A DNA stretch of 62,645 nucleotides from JACQGZ01 sp036004665. GTDB taxonomy: Bacteria > Sysuimicrobiota > Sysuimicrobiia > Sysuimicrobiales > Humicultoraceae. A program made the translations under genes and the position numbers. The notes beneath the pieces were generated by a model, which did no database searches, was not told where the DNA came from, and saw only the letters and a program-made list of their open reading frames with translations. Positions 24,343-31,820 of this stretch are shown here, piece after piece (the stretch's first letter is position 1; each line of letters starts with the position of its first letter). The stretch covers positions 1 through 62,645 of the forward strand of contig DASYRG010000002.1 in NCBI GenBank assembly GCA_036004665.1, given 5' to 3'.

Positions 24343-25413
24343 TCATTCGTCGCCCCCGGTCGGCTCCTCGGTGGATTCCTCGTCACTCTGGTCCGGCTTC
24401 TTCTCCCCGCTCGTCTTCGCCAGGTAGGCCTCGATCTCTGCCTCAAGCTCTTCCTCCACCGGCAGGCCTTCCGGACGGGTTCCCTTGGTTGATCGCTGGC
24501 CGGGGGGCTCACTACGTCTTCCGGAAGTTCCTTCTGGCCCGTAACGTGCGGGCCTCCGCCCAGAACGCCCTTCACCAGGACGGCGCCTAGAATACCGAGG
24601 TCGACCCGGAGCAGCCCCGCGATCAGCTCGCCTTATCTCGCTCTGCGGCGGTTCAAACTGCCTTCCAGAGCCAACCGGCGGTCCTTGAGGCTGCGTCTCT
24701 AAGCCCTGTGGTCGCTCCTCCTCTCCAACGTCCTCTCGCGAGCCGCGATTGCCCTTTGGCATTACGACAACACGCCTCATGTCGTGCTCGCCTCGGCTCG
24801 CCGTGCTCACCCCGGGATGATCCTGAAGGGCGACATGGATGACCCGGCGGTCTCTTGGGCTCATGGGGGTTAAGGCAATTTCCCTTCCCTGGCGGGCGAC
24901 GCGTTCCGCCGTCCTCTTGGCGAGGTCTTGAAGTGACGCCTCACGCCGTTCGCGGTACCCCTCGGCGTCCAGCTCGATTCGAACGGGGCCACCGGCCTGT
25001 CTACCGGCCAAAAGAGCCAGGAGGACCTCGAGAGCTCCCAGTGTTTGCCCATGCTTGCCGATCAGACCACCAACATTCGCTCCTTCAATGTTGACCCGAA
25101 CACTCTCCGGCCCATTCTCGATCCTCACTTCCGCCGAGACCCCCATAAGACCCAGGAGTTCTCGCGCGACGGCTCCTACGGTCTCCGCCCTGCCAGATCG
25201 ACGGGTTATCCGCACGCGTGCCTCGCGGGCGCCCAGACCCAGGACCCCCCGGCTCCCTTCGTCGAGCACCTCGACGTCGACCTGGCTACGCTGCGCCGCC
25301 AAAGAAGTCAGGGCGCGGTCGATCGCCTCATCGACCGTCCGCGCTGAGACTTCGATGGATTCCTGCCTCGGGGAACTCTCGGAGAAGGAAGGCGTCTCGT
25401 GCTCCTCTCTCAT
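24343..25413 (-). CDS. jag: Jag/KhpB-type RNA-binding protein with long charged tail
   Basis: This 356-residue protein has the Jag order: a Jag N-domain (IEVSARTVDEAIDRALTSL), a KH domain (NVGGLIGKHGQTLGALEVLL) and an R3H domain (LTPMSPRDRRVIHVALQDH). It binds RNA and in other bacteria helps control cell elongation with KhpA. After about residue 225 it continues for some 130 residues of low-complexity Arg/Gly/Pro/Glu-rich sequence ending in an acidic stretch, which ordinary Jag proteins lack. The start is the ATG at 25413 that forms an ATGA overlap with the stop of yidC; a longer in-frame extension exists but is a shadow of yidC. Confidence 0.9.
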   Translation of the reverse strand: MREEHETPSFSESSPRQESIEVSARTVDEAIDRALTSLAAQRSQVDVEVLDEGSRGVLGLGAREARVRITRRSGRAETVGAVARELLGLMGVSAEVRIENGPESVRVNIEGANVGGLIGKHGQTLGALEVLLALLAGRQAGGPVRIELDAEGYRERREASLQDLAKRTAERVARQGREIALTPMSPRDRRVIHVALQDHPGVSTASRGEHDMRRVVVMPKGNRGSREDVGEEERPQGLETQPQGPPVGSGRQFEPPQSEIRRADRGAAPGRPRYSRRRPGEGRSGRRPARYGPEGTSGRRSEPPGQRSTKGTRPEGLPVEEELEAEIEAYLAKTSGEKKPDQSDEESTEEPTGGDE

Positions 25414-26114
25414 GCCGGCTTTGCCTTCCCGCCCTGTTTGCGCCCAGCCGTTGTTCTCGACGGTGGCGGAGGCCGCCGGGCGGGAGGCCCTAACACAACG
25501 TAATATTCGATAATCCCCACAACGGTGGACGCGATCCAGTAGATCGAAAGCCCAACGGGAAAGTTGAAGCTGAACCACGCAAAGAGAATCGGCATGAAGA
25601 CGAAGAATCGGGCCTGCTGCGGATCGGTAATGCTCATCCGTTGCTGAAAGTAGCCCGTTGCGGCAATGAGGAGAGGGAAAGCGACTAAATAGGGATTTTG
25701 GGCAATGGCGCTAAAGGTTGGGTGCGTGTCCAAAGGGACACCGAGGAACGTCTGGCCGGCAAAACGCCCTCCCTGCCTGAGCACATTCCACAGCGCAATG
25801 AGGACCGGAAATTGCACGAGGGTTGGCAGGCACCCGCCCAGCGGGTTGACTCCCGCGGTACGGTAGAGGCTCATGATCTCCTGATTGGCGCGCTGAGGAT
25901 CGTCCTTGAACTTGCGCCGGACGACCTCCATTTGTGGGGCAAGTGACTGCATCTTCCTGATGGCCTTGAAGCCGTAGCGGCTGAGCGGATGGAAAACCAA
26001 CCTGACAATGACGGTGAGAAGGATTACGGCTAACCCAACGTTGCCTGTGAGTGAGCTGAGAGCCCCCAGGAGGGAGGCGATCAAGTCCTGTAGCGGCCGA
26101 AGAAGCCCGCTCAT
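25410..26114 (-). CDS. yidC: Membrane protein insertase YidC
   Basis: This 234-residue insertase places membrane proteins in the inner membrane. It starts with a short amphipathic N-terminus and then the first span of the conserved core (GLAVILLTVIVRLVFHPLSRYGFKA), carrying the groove Arg in IVRLVFHPL. It has five spans and lacks the large periplasmic domain of Gram-negative YidC, so it is of the Gram-positive SpoIIIJ/Oxa1 type; however no lipobox Cys is seen at the start. A basic C-terminal tail (RTTAGRKQGGKAKPA) may touch the ribosome. Its stop overlaps the start of jag, and it follows yidD by 18 bases. Confidence 0.95.
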   Translation of the reverse strand: MSGLLRPLQDLIASLLGALSSLTGNVGLAVILLTVIVRLVFHPLSRYGFKAIRKMQSLAPQMEVVRRKFKDDPQRANQEIMSLYRTAGVNPLGGCLPTLVQFPVLIALWNVLRQGGRFAGQTFLGVPLDTHPTFSAIAQNPYLVAFPLLIAATGYFQQRMSITDPQQARFFVFMPILFAWFSFNFPVGLSIYWIASTVVGIIEYYVVLGPPARRPPPPSRTTAGRKQGGKAKPA

Positions 26115-26132
26115 CCCCGCCCGTCCTCGAAC

Positions 26133-26405
26133 TCAGGGAACCGGATCATAGCCCCCGGCATGAAACGGATGGCAACGAAGGAGCCGTCGGACTGCCAGCG
26201 CCATGCCTTTCCATGCGCCGTATCGCTGAACCGCCTCAAGGGCGTACGTTGAACACGATGGGTAGAATCTGCATCTTCGGGGAAATGCCGGCGAGATGCC
26301 TATTTGATAAAGCCTTATTGACCCTAGAATGAGTGATTTGAATGCAATTAGTGCTGGGGTTGATATAGGTCTTTTATGGTAGAGACGGCCCATTTTAATC
26401 GACAT
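26133..26405 (-). CDS. yidD: Membrane protein insertion efficiency factor YidD
   Basis: This 90-residue protein matches YidD, a small membrane-associated factor near YidC. The conserved block is IRLYQIGISPAFPRRCRFYPSCSTYALEAV followed by LLRCHPFHAGGYDPVP (given here in separate parts), with the Cys residues kept. It has about 20 additional N-terminal residues (MSIKMGRLYHKRPISTPALI) encoded by DNA that is clearly poorer in G+C than its surroundings, so a later internal start is possible. It overlaps the 3' end of rnpA by 11 bases. Confidence 0.85.
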   Translation of the reverse strand: MSIKMGRLYHKRPISTPALIAFKSLILGSIRLYQIGISPAFPRRCRFYPSCSTYALEAVQRYGAWKGMALAVRRLLRCHPFHAGGYDPVP

Positions 26406-26865
26406 TATCTCGCATCATGCGTGCATCCACAAAGGCCTCGCTTAGATGGCTGATCACAGACTCGAATGGAGCCGTTTCGGCTCCGCTCCTGGCCACGATG
26501 ACGATGTCCGCGCCGGATCGCAGGTCCTTCTCGATGTGCCTGAAGGCCTCGCCCAGCCGCCGGCGGATCCGGTTCCGCGAGACGGCCGATCCCAGCCGCC
26601 GGCCCGCAACCACGGCCACCCGAAGTCCCTGCCTCTCGCCGCGAAGAACATAGACCGTCGCCACCGCAGTAATATGGCGCGTCCCCTTCCGGTATACGGT
26701 CCGAACGTCGGGTCCCCCGAGCGAAGACCGAACGACCCAGCGGACCGTCGACGCCGCGACGTCGTCGGAGCTAGACAGAGAGTCTGTGACGGCCCTTTGC
26801 CCGCCGTCGCTTGAGCACCCGCCGCCCGCCTGAACTCCGCATCTTGGCCAAGAATCCGTGAACAC
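26395..26865 (-). CDS. rnpA: Ribonuclease P protein component, overlapping rpmH
   Basis: RnpA binds the RNase P RNA and helps it trim tRNA 5' ends. The core (VRTVYRKGTRHITAVATVYV, then AVSRNRIRRRLGEAFR with the RNR motif, then ADIVIVARSGAE) covers about residues 53-150 of 156. The only ATG/GTG/TTG start upstream of the core is a GTG at 26865, which lies inside rpmH in another frame; after the rpmH stop codon no such start occurs until the core itself. A CTG at 26778 is the only alternative. The protein therefore has an extra N-terminal segment of roughly 45 residues, the situation described for Thermus rnpA. It overlaps rpmH by 95 bases. Confidence 0.85.
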   Translation of the reverse strand: MFTDSWPRCGVQAGGGCSSDGGQRAVTDSLSSSDDVAASTVRWVVRSSLGGPDVRTVYRKGTRHITAVATVYVLRGERQGLRVAVVAGRRLGSAVSRNRIRRRLGEAFRHIEKDLRSGADIVIVARSGAETAPFESVISHLSEAFVDARMMRDNVD

Positions 26866-26905
26866 GGAGGCGTCGCCGCCGCTTAGGTTGGTAGGTTCTT
26901 TTCAC
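26771..26905 (-). CDS. rpmH: 50S ribosomal protein L34
   Basis: This 44-residue gene is too short for most gene screens but is unmistakable: it starts VKRTYQPKRRRRLRVHGFLA (first codon GTG) and ends in RRRAKGRHRLSV, the L34 pattern. The GTG start at 26905 is preceded by AGGAAAGGGAA about 14-20 bases upstream. L34 is a component of the large ribosomal subunit. It is the first gene of the leftward operon rpmH-rnpA-yidD-yidC-jag, transcribed away from dnaA, the standard layout at bacterial origins. Its coding sequence contains the start of rnpA in a different frame. Confidence 0.95.
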   Translation of the reverse strand: MKRTYQPKRRRRLRVHGFLAKMRSSGGRRVLKRRRAKGRHRLSV

Positions 26906-26964
26906 GCGGTGAAACCGTTCCCTTTCCTGGGGTGCGCGCGACCGCGACCGGTGGAGTGCGAGTA

Positions 26965-26994
26965 ACTATAGCACAGCCTCCAGAGCCCCATCAA
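26965..26994 (-). promoter_or_regulatory. Probable promoter of rpmH operon
   Basis: On the minus strand TTGATG (26994-26989) and TATAGT (26970-26965) are spaced by 18 bases, with TG one base before the -10 (TGCTATAGT, an extended -10). It would start RNA near 26958, about 50 bases upstream of rpmH. It fits a sigma-70-type promoter. Confidence 0.5.
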
Positions 26995-27086
26995 ACCGGC
27001 GTTTCGGGACACCAATCGCGGTTTGGCCGTGATGGTGCAACGGGCGCTGCCGCCGAGACACGCGTCTCATGCGCTCGGAATTGCGG

Positions 27087-27255
27087 TGTGGACAAGGTGT
27101 TGATAATCGGTCCACCCGTGCACAGATGATCGTCATCCGCCCAAAGGGCGCCTTGATGGCAAGACGGAAAGGATCCCGCCGGGTCATCCCCTTCTCCACA
27201 GGATACTCACATAGCGGAAGCCGGAATCCACACGGTTATCCTCATCTGTGGACAA
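27087..27255. other. Candidate oriC: cluster of DnaA-box-like 9-mers
   Basis: Five 9-mers within 170 bases lie one base from the DnaA box TTATCCACA (or its complement TGTGGATAA): TGTGGACAA at 27087 and 27247, TGTTGATAA at 27098, TTCTCCACA at 27192 and TTATCCTCA at 27236. They sit in the 556-base non-coding gap 26906-27461 between rpmH and the ATPase gene before dnaA. This is the usual location of an origin. The coding-strand switch occurs here too. The rest of the gap holds the rpmH promoter and no gene that I can see. Confidence 0.7.
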
Positions 27256-27461
27256 CCACGAGGAGGTCCATTCACCCAACGACAAAGTTAGGAAGCGACA
27301 GGAACTCGTTCTCGGCATGAAGAAACTCGTCTTCGCCGAAAGCCCACTCTACCCACACAGCAGAACGGCTTCCGCTTGTCTGCTGATCGGCGTGAAAAAG
27401 GTAGTTATCATCGCCGCCCGGTAGGAGAATCCCGCCGGAGCTCAAAATCGGTGTCCTGCCA

Positions 27462-28262
27462 TTGGCCCAGATGGCAACCCGCGAGGTCCTACAACGGCTT
27501 GCTGAGGAACGGCAGATTGGTGGATCGGAGGAGCCTCCGTCTGGGAACCCGGAGATCCGATTGGCGATCTACGATTCCCCCCTTGCGGCCCCACGCGTCA
27601 TTTCGTTGTCGGGGGACGACTTCGAGCGATTGGTGGGGGATCTTGCCGCGCAGACGTACCAGTATGCCCGCGAACGCGGCGGGCGCGTTCCCTTCGTCGT
27701 CATTCGTGAGGTGGTGGAGAACCTGATCCACGCCTACTTCCGCAACCCCGTGATCACCATTCTGGACGACGGAGACACGATCCGCGTCGCCGACCAGGGT
27801 CCCGGCATCGTCGACAAGGCGCGTGCCGTCCTGCCTGGGTTTACGACCGCTACCGCCGGAATGCGGCGGTACATCCGGGGCGTGGGGTCCGGACTCCCGG
27901 TGGCCAAGGAACAGCTGGCCTTCCTGGGAGGCACCGTCGGCATTGAGGACAACCTCGAGGGCGGGACGGTCGTAACGCTGACGCTGCCCAAAGTCCCGCG
28001 CCACGCGGCCGGGCCCGTTTCCTCACCCGCGCCACGCCGTGCCGTGCTCTCTCTCCGGCAAAAGCGGATACTACTGCTCATCGGCGAGCTGGGTGCCGCC
28101 GGTCCTTCGGTGATCGCGCGGGAGTTGGGGTTCAGTCACAGCACGGCGTACCGGGAGCTCCGCCGGCTGGAGTCGGAACGACTCGTCCACGTCAAGGGGA
28201 GTGGACGGCGCACGCTGACCGAAGATGGGATCATCGCCCTCGGGGAGATTTTCTCGTCGTAA
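27462..28262 (+). CDS. GHKL ATPase / winged-helix regulator next to dnaA
   Basis: This 266-residue protein joins two recognisable domains. Residues about 50-185 form a histidine-kinase/anti-sigma-like ATPase with N box REVVENLIHAYF, G1 box DQGPGI and G2 box RYIRGVGSGLPVAKEQL followed by NLEGGTVVTLTLP. Residues about 200-266 form a winged helix-turn-helix (LLLIGELGAAGPSVIARELG, HSTAYRELRRLESERLVHV). No phosphoacceptor or membrane part is present, so it is not a normal sensor kinase. It lies between the DnaA-box cluster and dnaA in dnaA's direction, with 72 bases to the dnaA start. Its start is a TTG at 27462 or ATG at 27471, neither with a clear ribosome site. A role in origin or dnaA control is inferred only. 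Confidence 0.8.
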   Translation: MAQMATREVLQRLAEERQIGGSEEPPSGNPEIRLAIYDSPLAAPRVISLSGDDFERLVGDLAAQTYQYARERGGRVPFVVIREVVENLIHAYFRNPVITILDDGDTIRVADQGPGIVDKARAVLPGFTTATAGMRRYIRGVGSGLPVAKEQLAFLGGTVGIEDNLEGGTVVTLTLPKVPRHAAGPVSSPAPRRAVLSLRQKRILLLIGELGAAGPSVIARELGFSHSTAYRELRRLESERLVHVKGSGRRTLTEDGIIALGEIFSS

Positions 28263-28334
28263 CCGGGCTGTCAGCGGGGGCCCGACTCGCCGCCCGCGGG
28301 AAAGCACGCAGCAGCCGCGTGGGAGGATTTGACG

Positions 28335-29687
28335 ATGTCTGTCGACATAACAGGGGCGACTGAGCTCTGGCAGGTGGCCGTCAGGCGGATTGCCGAGCAG
28401 CTCAACAAACCGAGTTTTGAATCCTTCGTCAAGGCCATGCGACCGTTGAACATGAGGGGCGATACACTGGTCTTCAGCGTCCCCGATAGTTTCGCCAAGG
28501 AGTGGGTGGAAACGCGCTATGCGGGGATGATCCGCGACGCGCTGCGGGCAGCGGCCGGCCGGGATGTAGCGGTCAGCTTCACGGTCGCCGAAGCCGCTCC
28601 GGCGCCCGCCCTGGAACCGCCATCGTCGCGAGAGAGGCTGCTCCCCCGCTCCATCAACGGCCTTGCGCTCTCCCCGAAGTATACATTCGAGACGTTTGTC
28701 GTCGGCGCGGGCAACCGATTCGCCCACGCGGCAGCACGCGCCGTGGCCGAACAGCCCGCCAAGGCCTATAATCCGCTCTTCATTTACGGCGGCGTGGGGT
28801 TGGGCAAGACCCACCTCCTCCAGGCCATCGGGCACCACGTGCTCACCCTGGAGTCCTTCCACCGGGTCACGTACGTGAGCAGCGAGAAGTTCACGAATGA
28901 GCTGATTAACAGTATCCGCGACGACAAAACTGTTGAGTTTCGGAACCGTTATCGCAACGTCGACGTGTTGCTCATCGACGACATCCAATTCCTGGCCGGC
29001 AAAGAGCGCACGCAGGAGGAATTCTTCCACACCTTCAATACACTGCACGAGTCCGCCCGGCAGATCATCATCACCAGCGACCGCCCGCCGAAAGACATCC
29101 CGACGCTGGAAGACCGATTGCGCTCGCGATTCGAGTGGGGCCTCATCGCGGACATCCAGCCCCCCGACCTCGAGACGCGCATCGCCATCTTGCGTAAGAA
29201 GGCGGAGACCGACGGGATCCATATCCCCGACGACGTCGCCGATTTCATTGCCCAACGCGTCCAGACGAACATCCGCGAGCTGGAAGGGGCGCTGGTGCGG
29301 GTCGTGGCGTACGCGACTCTCACTCGCACTCCCATCACCACCACCCTGGCCGAGGAGGTGCTCCGCGAGCTCCTCCCCGCGGTACGCGTAAAACCCGTCA
29401 CGATCCCGGCCATTCAGCGCGTCGTGGCCGAGTTCTTCGACATCAGGGTGGAAGACATGCGGGCAAAGCGCCGCACCAAAGCCGTCGCCTTCCCTCGCCA
29501 GGTCGCGATGTACCTGGCTCGCGAGGTCACGGACTCGTCACTGCCGCGTATCGGTGAAGAGTTCGGCGGACGCGATCACACCACGGTCATGCACGCTTGC
29601 GACCGTGTCCGCGACGCGTTGCAGCGCGACACCCATCTCGCCGCCAGCGTCAAACGCTTAGTCGACCGCCTTCACCAAGGAGGATAA
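28335..29687 (+). CDS. dnaA: Chromosomal replication initiator DnaA
   Basis: This 450-residue AAA+ protein binds DnaA boxes and opens the origin. Domain I is residues 1-85, domain II is short, domain III carries Walker A (GGVGLGKTHLLQAI) and Walker B (VLLIDDIQFLAGK), and domain IV has the DNA-binding signature GGRDHTTVMHACDRV. The ATG at 28335 is chosen because GGAGGA lies eight bases upstream; a TTG two codons earlier is also open. It follows the GHKL-ATPase gene and precedes dnaN. Length is normal for the family. Confidence 0.97.
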   Translation: MSVDITGATELWQVAVRRIAEQLNKPSFESFVKAMRPLNMRGDTLVFSVPDSFAKEWVETRYAGMIRDALRAAAGRDVAVSFTVAEAAPAPALEPPSSRERLLPRSINGLALSPKYTFETFVVGAGNRFAHAAARAVAEQPAKAYNPLFIYGGVGLGKTHLLQAIGHHVLTLESFHRVTYVSSEKFTNELINSIRDDKTVEFRNRYRNVDVLLIDDIQFLAGKERTQEEFFHTFNTLHESARQIIITSDRPPKDIPTLEDRLRSRFEWGLIADIQPPDLETRIAILRKKAETDGIHIPDDVADFIAQRVQTNIRELEGALVRVVAYATLTRTPITTTLAEEVLRELLPAVRVKPVTIPAIQRVVAEFFDIRVEDMRAKRRTKAVAFPRQVAMYLAREVTDSSLPRIGEEFGGRDHTTVMHACDRVRDALQRDTHLAASVKRLVDRLHQGG

Positions 29688-29895
29688 CCTGAGGATTCTT
29701 GGTTTCCCTCGGCGTCACGACCGCACCCGTCCACGGCTCGTCTACGCCGACCCACACGGCCATCCACACATTATTAACATACTCCTGTGGGCGGAGACCG
29801 AACAAAATCACACACCCTTGAAGCGCATCCACTTATCCCCGATGATTACTACGATGACGACTATTTTTTGATGACAGCTATTTAAAAGGAACCGT
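29688..29895. other. dnaA-dnaN spacer with A+T-rich tract
   Basis: The 208-base gap is much richer in A+T than its surroundings, notably 29765-29780 and 29850-29890. It contains weak DnaA-box-like words (CCATCCACA near 29759, TTATCCCCG near 29833). In Bacillus-type bipartite origins the unwinding element lies in just this gap, so it may be the second half of oriC. A ribosome site AAGGA lies six bases before dnaN. Confidence 0.4.
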
Positions 29896-31005
29896 ATGCA
29901 TATTACGTGTGAACAACGGCATCTGGTCAAAGGGGTACAGACCGTACAACGAGCGATCTCTGCTCGAACGACGATGCCGATTCTCGGCAATATTTTATTG
30001 GAAACCACTAAGGACAAGGTTAGGCTAGCCGCAACCGATCTGGAATTGGGAATTCAAACGGAAGTTCCTGCGGAGATCAGGCAGGGTGGCGCGATCACCC
30101 TGTCGGCGAAAATCCTGGGGGATATCGTCAGCAATCTGGCCGAAGCGTCTGTTGAGATCAAGGTTGGGGAAAACGGGGTCGCCGCCGAGATTCGGTGCGA
30201 GAGTACCGAGTTCGAGATTCCGGGAGTGCCCGCCACGGACTTCCCCCTGATACCGGAACCAGACGCGACGGTGGTGGCGACTATCGATACCGCGTTGTTG
30301 CGAACCATGGTGCGGCAGACGGTCTTTGCCGTGTCCACGGACGATACGCGCCCGTTTCTCACTGGAGTGTTCTTGAATCTGGATGGAGAGACGTTACGTC
30401 TCGTGGCCACGGATGGGGGACGGTTAGCGCTACGCTCCACGGAGATGCCGCGGGCTGGTGCCCAGAAGTTCGGCGTGATCGTGCCCGCCAAAACGATGCA
30501 AGAGGTAGCGAGGGCCCTTGGCAGCAGCGGGGGGGAGTGTTCGGTTGCCCTTGCAGAGAACCACCTCGTCTTTACGCTGCCGGAGGTCCGGCTGGTCTCG
30601 CGTCTGATCGCCGGGCAGTTTCCAAATTATCAGCAGGTCATCCCGCAAAGCCACAAGCAGCGGCTGCAGCTGAACACGGAGCGCTTTCTCCGCGCCATCC
30701 GGCGCGCTCACATCACCGCGCGTGACTCGGCGAGTGTTGTAAGACTTTCGGCGACGGATTCCGAGTTAACCGTGACCTCGAACACGCCTGAGGTGGGCAA
30801 GACGACCGAGCGCGTTCCCGTGCGAGCGGAAGGGGAAACCGTGCAGGTGGCGTTCAACGCCAGATACCTGATCGACTGCCTCTCCATTCTGGACACAGAC
30901 GAGCTGGTCTTCGAGCTCTCCGGTCCGCTGACGCCCGGGGCGATCCGCCCTACCGGCCAGCAGGAGTACATCTACGTGCTGGCGCCGGTCCGTGTCTATG
31001 CGTGA
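29896..31005 (+). CDS. dnaN: DNA polymerase III sliding clamp (beta subunit)
   Basis: This 369-residue protein forms the ring that holds polymerase on DNA. It shows three repeated clamp domains beginning with MHITCEQRHLVKGVQTVQRAI and containing TTMPILGNILLE, FLTGVFLNLDGETLRLVATDG and a C-terminal end (YIYVLAPVRVY) near the typical LPMR pocket end. It follows dnaA in the same direction. Its TGA is directly followed by the ATG of the S4-domain gene. Length is typical. Confidence 0.97.
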   Translation: MHITCEQRHLVKGVQTVQRAISARTTMPILGNILLETTKDKVRLAATDLELGIQTEVPAEIRQGGAITLSAKILGDIVSNLAEASVEIKVGENGVAAEIRCESTEFEIPGVPATDFPLIPEPDATVVATIDTALLRTMVRQTVFAVSTDDTRPFLTGVFLNLDGETLRLVATDGGRLALRSTEMPRAGAQKFGVIVPAKTMQEVARALGSSGGECSVALAENHLVFTLPEVRLVSRLIAGQFPNYQQVIPQSHKQRLQLNTERFLRAIRRAHITARDSASVVRLSATDSELTVTSNTPEVGKTTERVPVRAEGETVQVAFNARYLIDCLSILDTDELVFELSGPLTPGAIRPTGQQEYIYVLAPVRVYA

Positions 31006-31227
31006 ATGGGTGACGTCCTCATCCGGACGGAGCGCATCGCCCTCGACGCCTTTCTAAAGTGGGCCGGGGTAGTCCAGACCGGGGGAGAGGCCAAGCGGCT
31101 GATCCAGGCGGGACAGGTCCGCGTCAACGCACGCGCCGAACGCCGTCGGGGGCGCCAGCTTGTCCCAGGGGACAGTGTGACGACCCCGAGCGGTGAGACG
31201 CTGGTCGTCGTTCGGCAGCGCCCCTGA
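31006..31227 (+). CDS. S4-domain RNA-binding protein (YaaA-like)
   Basis: This 73-residue protein consists of one S4 RNA-binding domain (IALDAFLKWAGVVQTGGEAKRLI, QVRVNARAERRRGRQLVPGD; the first quoted in part). It matches the small S4 protein found between dnaN and recF in Gram-positive bacteria. The ATG abuts the dnaN stop codon with no gap, implying coupled translation. Its RNA target is not established; ribosome-associated roles have been proposed for relatives. recF, which usually comes next, is absent. Confidence 0.85.
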   Translation: MGDVLIRTERIALDAFLKWAGVVQTGGEAKRLIQAGQVRVNARAERRRGRQLVPGDSVTTPSGETLVVVRQRP

Positions 31228-31326
31228 CCCGGTGCCCCCGCCCTCCGCAAACTCCGCACCACAGCCCGATAGATGATGGGGGGACAAGGACGCCGGAACC
31301 GACGGCGTGAAGGGACATCTACGCTG

Positions 31327-31614
31327 ATGCCTTTGGGAGACCTCCTCCGGCGGAATGCCAGAAGTCTGGGGATCGAGCCGGCCGTCCACCTCGTGGAGAT
31401 TCGGCGGGTCTGGGAGAGCGTGGTGGGCCCCGCCCTGGCGGCGGCAAGCCGGGTGGCCTCCTTCCGTGGTGGCGTCTTGGTGGTGTCCGCAACCCATCCG
31501 TTGGTTGCCCAAGAGATACGGATGCGGCGGAGGGCAATCCTCGCTGCCGTGGAGACTCGGGCAGGGGCTGCGCCGTCGCGTCTTCAGGTTGTAATCAGGC
31601 GGGAGGCAAAATAG
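31327..31614 (+). CDS. dciA: DUF721 family protein (DciA-like helicase loader)
   Basis: This 95-residue protein matches DUF721: MPLGDLLRRNARSLGIE, then the hallmark RRVWESVVGPALAAASRVASF and GGVLVVSATHPLVAQEI (each shown in part). DciA family members help load the replicative helicase in bacteria without DnaC/DnaI. The ATG at 31327 is preferred because AAGGGA lies about 11 bases upstream; an ATG at 31273 is in frame but would add an odd basic leader. It lies where recF is usually found, between the S4 gene and gyrB. Confidence 0.8.
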   Translation: MPLGDLLRRNARSLGIEPAVHLVEIRRVWESVVGPALAAASRVASFRGGVLVVSATHPLVAQEIRMRRRAILAAVETRAGAAPSRLQVVIRREAK

Positions 31615-31646
31615 CGGAAAAGGCCACAGAGACAGGGTTTTAGCTT

Positions 31647-31675
31647 TTGACAGAACGCATTTAGCGCTTTATACT
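31647..31675 (+). promoter_or_regulatory. Strong sigma-70-type promoter of gyrB
   Basis: TTGACA (31647-31652) and TATACT (31670-31675) are separated by exactly 17 bases, nearly the full consensus. RNA would begin near 31682, leaving a leader of about 140 bases before gyrB. This is the best promoter match in the window. Confidence 0.85.
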
Positions 31676-31735
31676 TTCTTTAGATAGAGGGCCTTTTGGG
31701 CGCCCGTGGGGAGGCGTTCGGGGCCCGCAAGGGGC

Positions 31736-31760
31736 GGGGCGTGGGCCACTTTCACGCCCC
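31736..31760 (+). promoter_or_regulatory. Leader hairpin upstream of gyrB
   Basis: GGGGCGTG (31736-31743) pairs with CACGCCCC (31753-31760) across a nine-base loop and is followed by GTTTTG. It lies in the gyrB leader between the promoter and the start codon. It could act as a weak attenuator or simply as a stable 5' structure; the U-run is too short for a confident terminator. Confidence 0.4.
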
Positions 31761-31820
31761 GTTTTGGGTGTTCACCCGCACTTGCCCGGGCCGGGCGCCA
31801 CCGAGGAGCATTCAGGGGAG

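Noticed and set aside
26881..26920. TTTTCACGCGGTGAAA near the rpmH start as a further parS site.
   Set aside because: It is palindromic but has GCGG in the centre instead of the CACGTG core, so it is not a parS match.
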